A stretch of DNA of 64,000 nt from the NCBI GenBank assembly GCA_037974665.1, contig CM075768.1:58732316-58796315 (forward strand), given 5' to 3'. Positions 62,915 to 64,000 of the stretch are shown one piece after another. How positions within the stretch are numbered: position 1 is the stretch's first letter; every line of letters starts with the position of its first letter. Made by a program: the position numbers and the translations under genes. Origin of the DNA: Ehretia macrophylla (Eukaryota; Streptophyta; Magnoliopsida; Boraginales; Ehretiaceae). Under the pieces are notes generated by a model. The model searched no databases. It saw only the letters and a program-made list of their open reading frames with translations, and was not told the DNA's origin.

Positions 62915-64000
62915 ACTCACTCTTGTCATTTCTTCAGATGTTACTGTATCCCATTGATTTTGTGCAAGTGTATTATCTATGACCCAACACCCTCTAGTGC
63001 TCATATTGATTCAAATTTTGTGTTGTTTTGGTCGTTGTTGACTGTAAAGGATTCATGTGATGAGATTGTAATCCCATTTCAACATGGTTTTGTAAAGATT
63101 TGTATTAGATTTATAATACCTCCGGTTTTCTTCTTTCGGTATGCATTTAAACGTTTTGGACAAACTGATGACAGGGGACACTTCCAGAAAATAAGGTTTA
63201 TATTTGGTTATCTCGTTTGAAAGAAGTATGATTTAAATTTTTTATTTTTCCATCTTGTTTTGTAGCATATAAACTTTTGTCAAATTGCCTAATCATAACT
63301 ATTCTAGTTGAGTCTATAGAGAGAGACTCACTCTACACTTCAAAACATCTCAAAACTCTAACACTATCAACTGAAATACAAGCCTTTAGATGTATTTGAT
63401 ATCTTCCATTAGCTTTTTCAATCCATATAAACATACAACTTTAAGGTTAGCCTTTGAAATAGTAACAATAACACTAATATTTATACCTAACAAAAATTGT
63501 TGTGTTAAATGATTTTTTGCGATTCTATTTCATAGATGAGAGGACACTGAAATAAGAGGAGAAGAGCAACAATTTGTGATATAAGTAGGGGTTTGCATAT
63601 TTTAATATTTAAATTAGAGTTTGTTGTATTCAATTTGAGCATAATTAATAAGTCTTAAGGCATTAATTTGTTTATAACTTATTTGAGACTTTTTCGCATA
63701 TTTTAGGTCTAAAACATTGTTCGTGCGTGAGAAAAATATTGATGATGAAATAACACTTGGAGCAAAATTTTAAAGAATTGCATGAGAAGAAACGATCAAA
63801 AACTTTTTGAAGAATATTTAATAAAGATTTGAATAAATAAAACAAAAGGAAAGAAAATAGAAAAAAAGAAAAAAAATAAGTTGACCAAGGCTTATGATAA
63901 GCCTTGGCCGTACACAATTGGACTTGGAATAAAAAAATGCAAGCAAGTCTTGGCTCATTGGCCAAGGTCGGTTAGGGAAAAAAAAAGACTTGTGCCTATT
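62915..64000. other. 3' UTR of the LLG gene and empty right edge
   Basis: A 3' UTR is expected for the first few hundred bases. Near the edge, ggcttatgataagcc (63889-63903) forms a short hairpin, and ttggccaagg-type words recur at 63895-63968. No gene seen; a repeat may run past the window. Confidence 0.45.

Overview
The window is nuclear DNA from a flowering plant. The sequence shows AT-rich spacers, GT-AG introns, genes split into 3 to 14 coding exons, many small inverted-repeat transposons, and one Ty3/gypsy LTR retrotransposon of a plant-only lineage. Protein families and exon layouts fit a core eudicot. I cannot name the species from the sequence.

Six intact protein-coding genes can be assembled exon by exon, each with a closed reading frame. 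(1) A KH/STAR RNA-binding protein, 759-5765 (+), 288 aa. (2) A four-EF-hand CML21-type calcium sensor, 7402-10493 (-), 226 aa, convergent with gene 1. (3) A ubiquitin-conjugating enzyme of the UBC8/10/28 (UBE2D-like) class, 19744-21572 (+), 148 aa, with paired G-boxes and a TATA box about 1.1 kb upstream, ahead of a leader intron. (4) A receptor-kinase-like pseudokinase, 40523-42173 (+), 389 aa. A decayed sister copy lies 4 kb upstream at 36621-38302. (5) A Sec14-nodulin phosphatidylinositol transfer protein of the SFH class, 52958-57230 (+), 627 aa. (6) A LORELEI-like GPI-anchored protein, 60280-62914 (+), 170 aa.

A Ty3/gypsy element of the Tat type fills 23813-33534. It has 466/465-bp LTRs and a perfect 5-bp ATATG target duplication. 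Gag-pol runs on the minus strand (33000 to 27778) in one frame broken by three stops. A second gene runs on the opposite strand (24735-27040) with its own TATA box and two introns, and encodes a protein resembling the 'putative gypsy-type transposon' family plus a coiled coil. Its frame carries five internal stops, all TAG. The element is dead: the RT YxDD motif reads YVGD and a block of the RT palm is missing.

The region from 34.8 to 46.6 kb is a decayed local duplication array containing two pseudokinase copies and three pairs of flanking repeats. Later small-transposon insertions can be read against empty sites in the paired copy. The rest is intergenic DNA carrying hAT-like MITEs (four copies, two in tandem), MULE-like foldback elements with 9-10 bp target duplications, two large non-autonomous inverted-repeat elements, tRNA-like SINE remnants, LTR fragments and simple repeats. 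Apart from the convergent KH/CML pair, whose apparent Arabidopsis counterparts have adjacent locus numbers, the genes show no functional clustering.
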